DNA from: Physcomitrium patens
Taxonomy: Eukaryota > Streptophyta > Bryopsida > Funariales > Funariaceae
Assembly: GCF_000002425.4 (NCBI RefSeq)
Contig: NC_037270.1
Span: 12,631,106-12,695,105 of the forward strand
Direction of reading: 5' to 3'
Length of the DNA stretch: 64,000 nt
The translations under genes were made by a program, and so were the position numbers. Positions 39,038 through 49,744 of this stretch are shown here, piece by piece. Within the stretch, counting starts at the first letter, position 1. Each line of letters starts with the position of its first letter. The notes beneath the pieces were generated by a model. It saw nothing but the letters and a program-made list of their open reading frames with translations, did no database searches and was not told the origin of the DNA.

Positions 39038-40586
39038 TTAGCCAATTTCTTCTTTTTTTTCTTCCTCTTCTTTCATTGTGTGAGTATCCAATGCCTCCAC
39101 CATAATAGCTTCAACTTTGGATTTCCATGTGTCATCCTTCTTCTTCTCTTTGTCTTTCTCCCACCATTCTTTTGGTATTGATATATCTTCAGGATGAGCA
39201 GAAGTAGGCACCTTCACTAGCTTTTGCTCTTCATAAGTTTTTTTTATTACTTGGAGACCTCTTCTTGCTTCCAAGTTGAACATCCTCCTCATAAATAACT
39301 CTATCTCTTTTTTCTTCAACCATGGCATCATGTAGATCATCATCATATTTTTTTCCACATAAACATACTTTAATATTAATGGCATCAATTGGATCATTCC
39401 ACCCAGTCATTTTTCTGATAGCTTTAGCTCCTTTGATCATGACTTCTGTAGTTGATAAGAAATAAGCCTTAATTGCTTTTTGTTCAACTATAATAGAATA
39501 AGACTGAGCCCCTTCTCCTTCTTTGGCATTATTCTTTGATATTTGCTCTTCCACCAATTTTTTCATGCCACCCTTTCCAAAATTAGTCTTTAAAGGCTCA
39601 TCTAATCTTGTGAATCTTATCATGTCTTCTTTGAAATACACAATACCATCCTTGATTGCAGCCTTATAGTTATCACACTCACCACGCTTATGATTTGGAT
39701 TATCACACCACATACATCTCTCTACAAATTCCTTTGAGCCTTCAATATTCTTTGATGAGTTTGCTATCAGGGATTTCTTCAATTCAGTCATTTTCACCTT
39801 CAAATCCCATATGCCCTTAATTAATTCTTCAAGAGTATCATCTTTCACAATCTTGATCATCTTTTGAGATAGCACTTGATTTTGAGATGTAGATATTGGC
39901 TCCAACCTTGATATTAAATTACAAGTTTTAATCTTCTGTTGTTTAGCCAAAAGTCCCATTGTCTCTTTTACTAGCTTCAAATTATTTGTAAAACCACTCT
40001 CAGATGTCTTGTCTGCTAGATAAAAGAGAAGCTTGTCTTCTAAATATTCATTAGCTACTTGCAAGAATAACTCAGTTTTTTTCATTTCTAATAGTTGCCT
40101 CTCTCGCAATGGTAATTGCCTAAACTTATTTTCAAATTTCCTAATTAATTCATTTGGAGCCATTTGATTCCTTGGCCTATGCTCAATCCACTCCAAAAAA
40201 GTCACCTTGGTCATTCTTTCTAAATCTTCTTCAAAAAATTCGTCTTTCAAGAGTTCTTCAAATTTCTTCCATGATATAGCCTCTGCATGTAATTCTTGCA
40301 TCCTTTCTCTAATTTCTGATATCACTACCAAATTAAAGGTAATGATCATCTTCATTTCTGAAACTCAATGCACTTCCATTTCACATGTATAAATCCTTAA
40401 AAATTTGGTGATATTCCTCCCATCAAACCTCCCAATTTTATCCACAACTACTTGTAAAGCATTGGTAGTATTCCTATCCTCTCCATGTACATGTTACCTT
40501 TCTTCTATAAATTGAGCAAATGTCCTAAATAAATCATGGGCACCCATTCTTCCTGATAATCCAAACCCAAGATTTTGATCTCCCAT
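39038..40586 (-). pseudogene. Gag-like protein with CCHC zinc knuckle
   Basis: Structural gag of the non-autonomous element. A 374-codon frame is open from 40355 to 39231. The same frame extends upstream to ATG 40586, interrupted only by TAA and TGA codons that single C-to-T or G-to-A changes explain. The N-terminal part is a retrotransposon-gag domain with a Phe-rich helix region (WIEHRP, LIRKFENKFRQL). The zinc knuckle CMWCDNPNHKRGEC (about 39690-39730) fits C-x2-C-x4-H-x4-C. A Glu/Lys-rich tail in another frame (39038-39397) suggests a frameshift near 39300. No catalytic pol residues follow. Confidence 0.7.
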
Positions 40587-40621
40587 CTTAACTTGTTGAG
40601 ATAATTAGTGCCTTAAGGCTC

Positions 40622-40641
40622 TCTCATTGGAAGCACCAATA
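40622..40641 (-). other. Primer-binding site candidate of the gag-only element
   Basis: Directly inside the 5' LTR on the coding strand reads TATTGGTGCTTCCAATGAG. TGG can pair with the CCA end of a tRNA. It resembles the ATTGGTGCTTTCATTGAG tract often seen after LTRs of plant gypsy elements (from memory). The tRNA identity is not assigned. Confidence 0.6.
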
Positions 40642-41725
40642 TGTCGGGGTAGAAAGAGTTTGTCTCAAGAAAACGCTGGGCTTCTGGCTGTCACTAATTA
40701 TTCAATCAAGCTTGAAAATAAGAGAAGCCCTAAGTTTATATATAAATTTTATCTTTTTGAGCAATTACACCAAATACACAAGGCTCAAGTAACCAACAAC
40801 ATCCAAAATATGATAAAATCCTCTAAAACCTTGTATATTCTTATGTGGAGATTTTTCCGAACTTCAACACCTCATATCTCCTAATCCGATCGTCCAAACA
40901 AATTCAAATTTTACATGAGGTATTGATGTATTCTTATTAACTTCTACAACAATTTTCAACGACAAATTCATTGCGGATCTTGAGATATCTTGAAAATCCT
41001 AATAGTCACTTCAAACCCTTGTCTTTATATACCCGCATACAATTTTCTTCATATCTCACAAAATATAAGCTCAAATGCCACGAAATTTGTATGTATAGCT
41101 TTTCAACACAAAAATTTACATTCTTCAAAAAGTTTGAGCCATAAATTCGTCCGAATACTCAAGTTATGGCTCCAACCATTACTACAAACAGAACCGCTTA
41201 CTTATTGCCTTTGATTTGGAAGTGCCGCCTTCAATTCCTTATAAATCCTTCATATAAACTCTAAAAGCAATAATTCTTTTGTTAAAGATGTAGGCCTTAA
41301 AATCGCAGTTCTAGTCACACCTTACGATCTTCAAAAGCTACTGTAAAACTCCTCGTATCCTCAAAAGAATAATAGTATGTCTTAAATTAACACCTTAACT
41401 TCAAACGGCTATAACTTCTTCACCCTAACTCCAAATCCTCTAATTTTTGCACATAAATTATATCCCAAATCCTAAACTTTACAACTTTAGCTTGTAATCT
41501 CCGAATGCCTTCTTTGAAGTCACCGAAACCCTTGTTAAGATCATAGGCAGCCTCCTCAAAACCCATTGGGCATGGTATTCCACCAATAGGGATGAAGTTT
41601 CCCATTCCTTGCCTTCATCCGACCATGCCTTGCTTTCATTCCTCCCAATTAGCCTCCTACTAGTTTAGATTTTCATCCTTAGGCTTCCACCTTCTCCCAA
41701 GGCTTCATACTAAACATTTAGGTCC

Positions 41726-41762
<37 letters not shown>

Positions 41763-41922
41763 TTTAATGTCAAAATCAAAACAAGTAAAGAAACAAAGTA
41801 AAGTTTCTTATACCAACTCCTTTTAATTTAATCTACTAGCCACTCTAACACACATCTAGATTTATTAACATATAATATGTTTTAATTAATTTTTACATAT
41901 TGTAAGTATTTACAGTATGACA
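40642..41922 (-). repeat. 5' LTR of the gag-only element
   Basis: 1281 bp. Longer than its partner mainly through a (TA)n expansion at 41727-41760. Shares the 'gcagcctcc...cccattgg' block near 41545-41570 with the solo LTRs at 32743 and 56559. Confidence 0.88.
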
Positions 41923-42088
41923 ATGTCTTTTTAGTCTTAGTCTTGTTTTAAGACTTTCTAGTCTTTTTATTTTTGGCAGTAGCCATTCTAGTTAATATTT
42001 CATCACCTTTTGAGTGACTTTCTAGTTCTCTTTAGTGATAGAAGAGTGTATTGAGGATTTCCTTTCTTCGAGATTCATGTCCTTGATA
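41923..42088 (+). repeat. 3' LTR of copy 2, right part
   Basis: Continuation of 36511-36896; together about 552 bp, matching the 548-bp 5' LTR. Ends CCTTGATA. Confidence 0.88.
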
Positions 42089-42311
42089 ATAGTATATATA
42101 GAGATAAGAATGAAGCCTTCTTCACTCTTGTCAATTTCTTTCTTTCTTCTAATCTAGTTTCAAGAGTTTTTAGATTTCTAATCTTTGGCAATAGCCATTA
42201 TAATTTCTTCTTGAATATATATAAATTTTTATTATCATTTTATCATTCCTCATTGATATTTATTTCATTTTTTATGTTTCTTTTTTTGAATTCTTATTCT
42301 AGACAATCTAT

Positions 42312-42313
<2 letters not shown>
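42089..42313 (+). repeat. Right half of the family B LTR split by copy 2 (starts with TSD ATAGT)
   Basis: Resumes with ATAGTATATATAGAGATAAGAATGAAGCC, which in intact LTRs directly follows the stretch at the end of 29055-29379. Ends near CTATAACA at 42313, followed by a (TA)n run. The first five bases are the right target duplication. Confidence 0.75.
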
Positions 42314-42345
<32 letters not shown>

Positions 42346-42352
<7 letters not shown>

Positions 42353-42518
42353 TGTAATAATTATTTAAATAGTATGAATTGGTATAAGTACATAAAAATA
42401 AGTAAAATTAATAATATCTTATAGAAAAATTTCTTAGAAGCTTTAAAGTAGTAGCTTTGTTTTTATACGTTTTTATAGGTTATTAATAAGTTGAAATCTT
42501 GGCCAAAAAATTAACCAT
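42346..42518 (+). repeat. Truncated LTR fragment, family A/B
   Basis: Matches the first 170 bp of the LTR at 46110 (landmarks 'aatatcttatagaaaaatttcttagaagctt' and 'cttggccaaaaaattaaccatgtg') and then stops. It is separated from the previous LTR by a (TA)n run at 42314-42345, suggesting recombination or slippage at the microsatellite. Confidence 0.6.
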
Positions 42519-43019
42519 GTGTTGTCTTTGCAAGGTCTTAATCTTATCATCTTACCTACATCCAAAGTGCTACAATCCATATGGAACTTGAGCACCTTCT
42601 TTCTTATAAGAGCTAGATTAATTCTTGGACTTTTTATTTTTTATTTAATAATTTATTATTATTTTATTTTTGACTATATTGTATTATTCAAAAATATCCA
42701 ATTGGCCTAAGAACATTGAATGATCTTCATATCTCACTCTATTTTTTCATAATGAACTTCCAAGGTGGTAAAACTTATATTTATCAAAGTCTTAAAAATT
42801 ATTCTAAAAATTCTTAATTTTTATTGAATAAAATCTAAATAAACTATTAAAATTATTATTTTCCTAAAAAATACTAATATCTATTTAAAGCTATATTTTT
42901 ACAAATGTATAATATTTTATAGTAATAAAATTAATTTAAATCAATTAAAAATTTTAATTTTTATATACAATAATTTAAAAAATTATTTTTAATGTTTTTA
43001 TATTTTAAAAAGAAAGGTA
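42519..43019. other. AT-rich interval, nothing recognised
   Basis: No coding or repeat-family similarity seen. Confidence 0.5.
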
Positions 43020-43021
43020 TA

Positions 43022-43097
43022 TTACACATGAATTATAGTAAATAATGACACATGGTTTATATAGAAAATAAAGTAATCTTTTATAGCTACCAAATAA
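43022..43097 (+). repeat. Left terminal inverted repeat of the Tc1-like element
   Basis: Aligns with the reverse complement of 44740-44815 with about 85 percent identity by eye. The repeat ends near 'tagctaccaaa' / 'cagctactaaa'. Confidence 0.8.
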
Positions 43098-43187
43098 GCA
43101 GAGGTTGAAAAAAATCCATTAAGCAATAACCAATCTAATTTGAAATAGTATGAAAATATTTTTTTGAGTGCAGTATCCAATTACATA

Positions 43188-44208
43188 TCAATACTTTGTA
43201 GGACCTCTTTTGGCCTTAATAACTACTTCTAACGTCCTAGGTATACTTTCTATTAACTTTTGGTACAAAATTGCTTCAATATTATTCCATTTTATAACTA
43301 TTTTTTTCCTATAATTTCCAAACTTCCTTTGGTTTTATCTTCTAGGTGTTGAGTTGATGTTTGAAGAGCTTCCAAAGATGTTCAATGGAATTAAGATTAC
43401 AAGATTAAGCAGGCCATTCTATTACTTTAATTCCATGATGATTAAATCACTTCCATGTTGAGTTATGCTTGGAGTTGTTATCTTGGTGAAAAATCACTTC
43501 CTCCTCAAAAATATAAGATTCTTTAATACAAAGAAGCAAGTTTTTTTCAAGTATTTCTACAAATTTCTTGGCATCCATCTTCATCTCAATCTCTGCCATC
43601 CTCTCAACTCTATTCTATTCCATACAACTCCATATCATTATATTTCCACCTCCATATTTAACTATTTTTTAGATCTTTTTATTAAGCAAGGATTGATCTT
43701 TTTGTTTTCACACCTAGTTTCTCCCATCTGATCCAAATCTATTGATTTTTGTCTCATATAATCAAACAATCCTCTTCCAATCCTCCATGATCCATTCTTT
43801 ATACTTCAAAGTAAAATCCAAGCATTATTTTTAATGATGGATAGATAATAGTCATTTTTTTTTTTTTTTCTTTGCTATGACTTTTATTTTCCATTTTTTG
43901 AGTATATTTTAAATAATTTGGATTCATACAAGATTATTGATAATATTGTTAAAAGTTTTAGCAACCTCAATAGCATTTTCAGCCTTCCCAATGTTGATTT
44001 GGTAAATAACTGTCCTTTCAACTACCACAATGAGCTTCTTTGGTCTACCTAATTTAAGGTTCTTCTTATTAAAAGTTATCTTTTTTCCTAGCCTAGAGAT
44101 AATAACTTTATTGCAGCTAAGTTTAGAAGTAATTTGGACATAAGATTTTTGAGAATGAAGTAAAATAGAGGTGATGTTGTCTTGAAGAGAGCAGGAAATG
44201 GATCTCAT
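43188..44208 (-). pseudogene. Tc1-like transposase, decayed
   Basis: Start ATG at 44208. The N-terminal helix-turn-helix (about the first 50 residues) is followed by the LGRPKKL motif linking to the second DNA-binding region; 94 codons stay open. The central part is frameshifted. The C-terminal half reads FHQDNNSKH (second catalytic Asp, near 43480) and IEWPA...LNSIEHLW (third catalytic residue Glu, near 43385), and ends KAKRGPTKY-stop at 43188, as Tc1 proteins do. About 32 residues separate the second Asp and the Glu, against 34 in classical Tc1; a small deletion could explain this. Several stops are of the TGG-to-TGA and CAA-to-TAA type. Confidence 0.8.
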
Positions 44209-44311
44209 AGTTGTTCAAGGAATTGTCAAGAATACAAGAATTTGACAAAGAAACATGTCAAGATTAAAGACAAAGAATGAAATTGATAGCAAAAGTGGTT
44301 CTAAAGGCTCA

Positions 44312-44476
44312 TATTTATATTATAATGAAGGTTATAAAAATCTATAGTACTTTCTATAGAAGTTTTTAGAAGTCTGAAGAAGCTTCTAGAAGCCTATGGA
44401 ACTTTCTAAAAGATTGTAGAAGATTCTACAAGTATCTAAAGAGTTCTAGAAATTTGCAAAAGATTCTAGAAGGTCC
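44312..44476 (-). promoter_or_regulatory. Candidate heat-shock-type promoter of the Tc1-like transposase
   Basis: On the coding strand a cluster of GAA/TTC units precedes TATAAATA (complement of 44312-44319), about 100 bp before the transposase ATG. Units: GAAgcTTCtaGAA (44379-44391, perfect trimer), GAAgaTTC (44419-44426), TTCtaGAA (44444-44451) and TTCtaGAA (44464-44471). These fit the nGAAnnTTCn heat-shock-element rule. Binding is inferred only. Confidence 0.5.
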
Positions 44477-44739
44477 TAGAATATGGTAATTTGGAATATG
44501 TCTATGCTAGGAATTGTAATTAAGAATGATGCTTTTATAGCTACTATTAAGTATTAATGATGTCATTAGATTAGTAATAATATTTTCATAGTAAATTTAA
44601 TGATAATAGAATGCTGTAATATTGAGTAATTGATAGAATCCAATAATTAGACACCACATTCAAAAAAATATTTCAATACTACTCCAAATTAAATTGGTTA
44701 TAGATTTGCAATTACTTAATGGATTCTTTTCATTTGGAC

Positions 44740-44815
44740 TCATTTAGTAGCTGTAAAGGAGTACTTTATTTTCTATATAAAACACATATTATTATTTACT
44801 ACAATTCATCTGTAA
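44740..44815 (-). repeat. Right terminal inverted repeat of the Tc1-like element
   Basis: Ends ...CATCTGTAA before the TA duplication. Complementary to 43022-43097. Confidence 0.8.
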
Positions 44816-44817
44816 TA

Positions 44818-46109
44818 CACCATTCTTTTCAAAATATGTCAATATTGAAACAATTTTTGGAGTCATTGTAAATAACAAAAAAGACATGAGCTTCTTTCTC
44901 ATACTACTTATGACTATTAACTAACATTTATAGGTTTTTTGTATAAATAACTCATATAAATAGAATACCAATGTAAACATTGACTACAATAATGAATCAT
45001 TAATACTAAATAATAATAAAAAATATTTAACAAAGTTGAATAATTATTTCTAAGATTCTATTTTAATGATTTTTAAAAAAATAAGTCTCTTATATCTTAT
45101 AAAGAATTTTAAATTCTTATAAATACTTTAATAATAATAAAATATCTATTTTTAATATTTTAAAAATTAAACAATTTAAAAATATATTATAATAGTTCCA
45201 CCAATTAAAATCCATTGATGAAATTAAAACTTTTTATATATATTAGTAAGGCTATAGAATGTTTACATACAATATTAAAGAATTTATTTTATAAAAAACT
45301 AATAAATATCACATGTTAAAAAATATAATTTTATTGATAAGATATAGATGAATTTTTTATATTTTATTTATTAATTTTTAAAATTTTAGATTTTTATGAA
45401 ATAATTATAATTTTATATATTTATTTTTAATCTTTAAATTTAAATTTTAATCTTTAAATTTAAATTTTAATCTATAATTATTATATTTTTTTAAAAATAA
45501 ATAAGTATTCTGTTTATAAAATATAAATTTAATATTATAAATTAATTTTAAAACGGCTAATAAATATGTATATTTAAAAAAATTATTTGAAAGTATTTTA
45601 TTTAGACTCTATATTAAATTTTATATATTAATTTAATTCATTTTTTTACAAATCCTTATAAAAACTAAGATAGTCTATTTTTTGTTTGTTTGTTTGTTTG
45701 TTTATTTGTTTATTTGTTTTGTTTTTTTTTGTTTTGTTTTTTTTTTTTTTTTTTCTAATTTCATCAATTTTTTTTTAATCTTTAGTAGTCATATTGACTT
45801 TTATCAATTTTAATTTTTGAAAATAATGTTTATATATTATTAATATTATTTATATATAAGTATATTATTATTATTATTATTTTTTTAAAAGTAAAATAAA
45901 ATAATACTTGATAAAAATAAAGTATATTTAAAAAACTTGCTTACATATAAGGGAATAGCTACCATTATCACTAATAGTAGCATCAACTATCAGCTAAATT
46001 CTACTAGCTTCAAAATAAGTTCTAACTTGGCTTGTTTATTAGCTCCAGCAAAATGGAGCGTTTTTTTGGTTGGCTTTGGAAAAAATTACTATATCATGCT
46101 AGGATCAGG
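44818..46109. other. AT-rich interval without recognisable gene
   Basis: No coding similarity. It contains a TTTG/TTTA simple repeat and T runs at about 45677-45755, a near-perfect 19-bp tandem duplication near 45424-45460, and a TTA repeat near 45855-45885. Confidence 0.55.
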
Positions 46110-46655
46110 TATCATAGACATACATATTTACTCTCATAGTTATCTAGGTAATATGAATTAGTAGAAATAGGTAAAAATAGATTAATTTGATAATATCTTA
46201 TAAAGAAGATTTTTAGAAGCTTCATAGATGTGGTTTCACCTTTATATCTATCTACAAGTAATTGATGGATTAGAAAATTCACCAACAAGTTAGCCACATG
46301 TCACATGTATTGATAGCTTATAATATAAGCTAATAATGTAGCACATATATAGAAAACTTGCCTTGCAAGTTACAACATGTGTCTCATAAATTAGACACAT
46401 GTTGAAGGTCCTATAGAATGTTGTTACATAACTCTTAGTTAGATAGTATATATGAAGATAAGAATAAAGCCTTCTTCATTCTTGTCAATTCTTTTCTTAT
46501 TTCTAGTCTAGTTTCATAGGTTGCTAATTTTCTTATCTTTTGGCAATAGCCATTCTAGTCTCTTTTGAATGTATATATTTACTTTTTTTCATTTTTTCAT
46601 CTTTCTTTGAAAAAAGTCTCATTTTTTTATTTGTCTTTATCAAGTTATAATGCTT
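46110..46655 (+). repeat. Solo LTR, family B
   Basis: Starts TATCATAGACATACATATTTACT and stays collinear with the chromovirus LTRs through 'gccattctagtc' (about 46560). Its last part is like 42200-42313 rather than the copy-2 LTR. No internal retrotransposon sequence follows or precedes it. The right border is approximate. Confidence 0.65.
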
Positions 46656-46849
46656 TGCACCAATACTTGAAATAGGGCCTTGAGAGAACCAATTTAGTAT
46701 AGACAAGTAGCACAAGGTTTGGCTTCTACCAACTATATGGTGAGGTAGTTGATAGAAGCCATTTTTCTTTCATTTTATCATGTAAAGATGGTTTTTTAGA
46801 AAAAAAGAGAGATTAGAAGTGAAGTTCCTAGAGAGCCAATATGGAGTGG

Positions 46850-48679
46850 TGTTGTGTGATCACACAACTATATGGTGAAAAATAAAAATATGGATGTTAT
46901 TATAAAAGAGCCTAATAATAAGATGTAGTAGAAAAACAAAGATAAATGATGAAAAGGTAGTAAAAATTTGTCTTAATGTTGCTTTTTGTAGAAGGAATAT
47001 CTATTTACTTTGTAAGAATATAAATGCCTCAAATAAAAATAAACAGGATAAGTAAATAATATAAAAAACTTTAAAAAATAATTAAAAATATATTTTAGTA
47101 AAACATACTTCAAAATACCAAAAATTGATATTAGGAGAGGATTGATTGTGAATTTGGGTCAAAATCAGATCCCAATATACAAAACAAGGCACCTATGGCA
47201 ACTCAGGGGTTCTTTAGTCAATTAAAGAATGAGATTTGAGAGCAAACTTCAAAAGAAATTTTTAAGAGTTGATTTCATGTCATTTAGATGGATATTAAGG
47301 TTTTGAAGACTTTTCAAAGTTAGAGGTGTATTCGGGGGGTTTAGATTTTGAGAAATAAAAATAACTTTACAAATTTTAAGTTTTTGTGAGTTTTGTGGCT
47401 TATTTAAAGGTGAAAATTTATTTAGTTGTCATTGTGCTAGTTGAAAATATATGTAAGAAATTTTATATCAATCAAGTAGTTAAATTGAAGGTTATTAAAT
47501 TTTTTGTGGATTATGATCTTAGATATTTAAAATTTAGGATCAATAAGGATTTCTACAATCTAGAAAAATATGCCAATTCAATTTTACCAAAATTTGGTGA
47601 GAGAAATTTAAATTCAAATACCTACATACAAACCAATTTTTGGAGAAATTGAATGGTTTAGCAAGGAGAAATCTTTGTTGAAAGATCAACATTCAAATTA
47701 GAAAAGAAGAGTGGTCAACATCCAAGAGGTTTTAAGAGCTTTTTTTACAATTGGTGTATTTGATTCTTTTCAAATTTTGCATGTTTGTTAATTGCTTGTT
47801 GATAGAAGTCTTGGTGAAATTTTAGTCAAGATCAACAATTCAATTAATATTTATTGAGGTTTCAAACAACTATAGTAATTGATTAAGATTTTATTTAATA
47901 TTGTTTTGAAATTGTTTAAGGTTTGATCAGGTTTTGGTTAGGATTTAAGATTTGATTAAGATTGGTTTAGAATTTGGTTAGGATTTAGTTAGGTTTTAAT
48001 TAGGATTAATTTAGAATTTAGGATTTGATTAGGATTTAAGATATAATTAGTGTTGATTTGAAATTTGATTAAGATATGGTTAGGATTTAATTAGGATTAG
48101 TTTAGAATTTATAATTTAGAATTTGGTTAGGATTTAGGATTTCATTAGGATTTTATTAGGATTTGATTTAGAATTTTTTAAAGTTTTATTAAGATTTAAA
48201 TTAGGTTTTCATTAGGATTTTTTTAGGATTTGATTTAGATTTTTTTAAAGTTTTATTAAGATTTAAATTAGGATTTAATTAGAATTTGATTTGAATTTAT
48301 TTAGAATTTATTTAGAATTTATTAAAGATATTTATTTTTATTATTTTAAAAATATTCTTTATTATTTCCTTAAAATTTTCTATTTTTTATATTTTTTAAA
48401 GACTATTATTATTTCTTTAAGTTTTTATTTATTTATTTATTTTTATTTTTTATAATTTTATTATTATTTGAAATTAATTTTTAGATTCTTTGTGTTTCTT
48501 TTGTATGTTTTTTAAATTTTCTTTCATACTGGTTAAATTTTGATAAGAATTATTAAAGATTACTTAAAATTTATTTAAGACTCTATTAGATTAGGTTGGA
48601 TTTTGTTATTGTATTTCTACTTACCTTCTATAGCTAGGTGTTTAGTGCATTTTCAAGCAAAAATTCACATAATACAACA
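46850..48679 (-). mobile_element. Solo LTR, family C, minus orientation (best copy)
   Basis: About 1830 bp. On the minus strand begins TGTTGTATTATGTGAATTTTTGC and ends ...CACACAACA; the distal end holds the palindrome GTTGTGTGATCACACAAC. A long block of degenerate 'ttaggatttgattagga' repeats fills about 47930-48310. An 88-codon frame (47386-47652) has no family resemblance. It is classified as an LTR by TGTTG/CAACA ends and absence of coding DNA. A target duplication could not be matched. Confidence 0.6.
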
Positions 48680-49661
48680 ACAAGCACATGTGCCATACAT
48701 CCACAGCATCCACTTTTTGGCCATCCGTATTAGGTCCAATAAGTGGCAATGCCCTTAATATATGATCTTAATTTTATTTAAATAAGTATTTGTATCATTT
48801 GATAGAATAAATTTAATTTTAAAATATAATATCAATTTATTTTTATCATCTACTTCTAATATATTTTATAAATCAGATTAGTATAATTAAAAATATATAT
48901 ATTTTTAAACCTAATTTTGGTATAATTTTTTATATTTTATTTTTAAATATTTTAAAGTTTTATCTAAAAAAATAGATATGAAGTGAAATTTTAATTTTGA
49001 ATTATGAACTGATTTTAAGAATACATAATTAAAAATATGTTAAAAAATATTTTAAAATCGTTAAAGTAAAAATTTAAATAAAATGAAAAAAGATTAAGCA
49101 TATTTATGTGACAACATGTGCGTTTAAAAATTATTTATAAATTTAGATTGGCCAACTTTGCTTGAAAATATTCTACCTTCAGTAATTAAAAAAAATATTT
49201 AAAAAATATATGTATATTTGCATTATAACAATATATATAATAAAATATCCATATCTTTTGATATGATTATTAAAATCTATACCACCAAATAATAAAATGT
49301 CATTAAAACTTGGCCAAAATTTCTACTACAATGCATTCATATCAATCCATTGTATATTGACATATGTTTAATATTTATTGTATGGTAAAAATCTGTATAT
49401 AATTAGTTTTCAACAACTTATTAAATTAAATTTTATTGGAATAATTTAATAGCACATGTGACGTTTTCAAACTTATTGTATAGCACTTATAGAAATTTGA
49501 GTAAGAAAATGTCTATTCCATATTTTTATCATTTAGGTGTAGCATAAAAAAAATTATTCTAACTATTTTTTCTTTTTTAAATTTAAAATATTATTGTGTA
49601 GTAAATAATTTTATAATTTAAATAATTCAAAAAAAGACATATATTTTAAAATTTTAATTAG

Positions 49662-49667
<6 letters not shown>

Positions 49668-49717
<50 letters not shown>

Positions 49718-49744
49718 GTGTGTGTGTATGTATGTATGTATGTA
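49668..49744. repeat. Compound microsatellite (TA)n(TG)n(TATG)n
   Basis: About 45 bp of TA, then a TG run, then TATG units, directly adjacent. Confidence 0.9.

Larger units (their letters stand above)
36897..41922 (-). mobile_element. Gag-only LTR retrotransposon (TR-GAG type), complete
   Basis: Non-autonomous LTR element reading on the minus strand. 5' LTR 40642-41922, 3' LTR 36897-38130. On the coding strand the LTRs run TGTCATACTG/TGTCGTACTG to CCCCGACA/CCTCGACA. A primer-binding-like tract follows the 5' LTR and a polypurine tract precedes the 3' LTR. The 2.5-kb interior encodes a gag-like protein with a zinc knuckle and shows no protease, RT or integrase. It sits in the 3' LTR of copy 2, whose sequence resumes right after it. 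A convincing target duplication could not be matched. Pol must be supplied by another element. Confidence 0.85.
29380..42088 (+). mobile_element. Ty3/gypsy chromovirus, copy 2, nearly full length
   Basis: 5' LTR 29380-29927, leader, gag, pol with C-terminal chromodomain, extra ORF, polypurine tract, 3' LTR (36511-36896 plus 41923-42088). A perfect 5-bp target duplication ATAGT flanks it (29375-29379 and 42089-42093). It is interrupted by a solo LTR in RNase H (32743-34072) and by a gag-only element in the 3' LTR (36897-41922). The two LTRs differ at very roughly one site in ten, nearly all transitions, so insertion is old. Pol order RT-RNase H-integrase-chromodomain places it among the chromoviruses. 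Confidence 0.9.
43022..44815 (-). mobile_element. Tc1-like DNA transposon with about 75-bp terminal inverted repeats
   Basis: 1794 bp, flanked by TA at 43020-43021 and 44816-44817, the Tc1/mariner target. Termini start TTACA(C/G)ATGAATT. Left repeat about 43022-43097 and right repeat about 44740-44815 share, among others, 'atagaaaataaagta'. A single decayed transposase lies on the minus strand. It is a cut-and-paste element. The acidic third catalytic residue is Glu, unlike the DD39D mariner-like elements usual in flowering plants. Confidence 0.85.

Noticed and set aside
43465..43731. 88-codon + strand frame in the Tc1-like element
   Set aside because: It is the antisense of the transposase catalytic region, whose motifs are clear on the minus strand.
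47386..47652. 88-codon frame inside a family C repeat
   Set aside because: Not open or similar in the other copies of the repeat, and no known motif.
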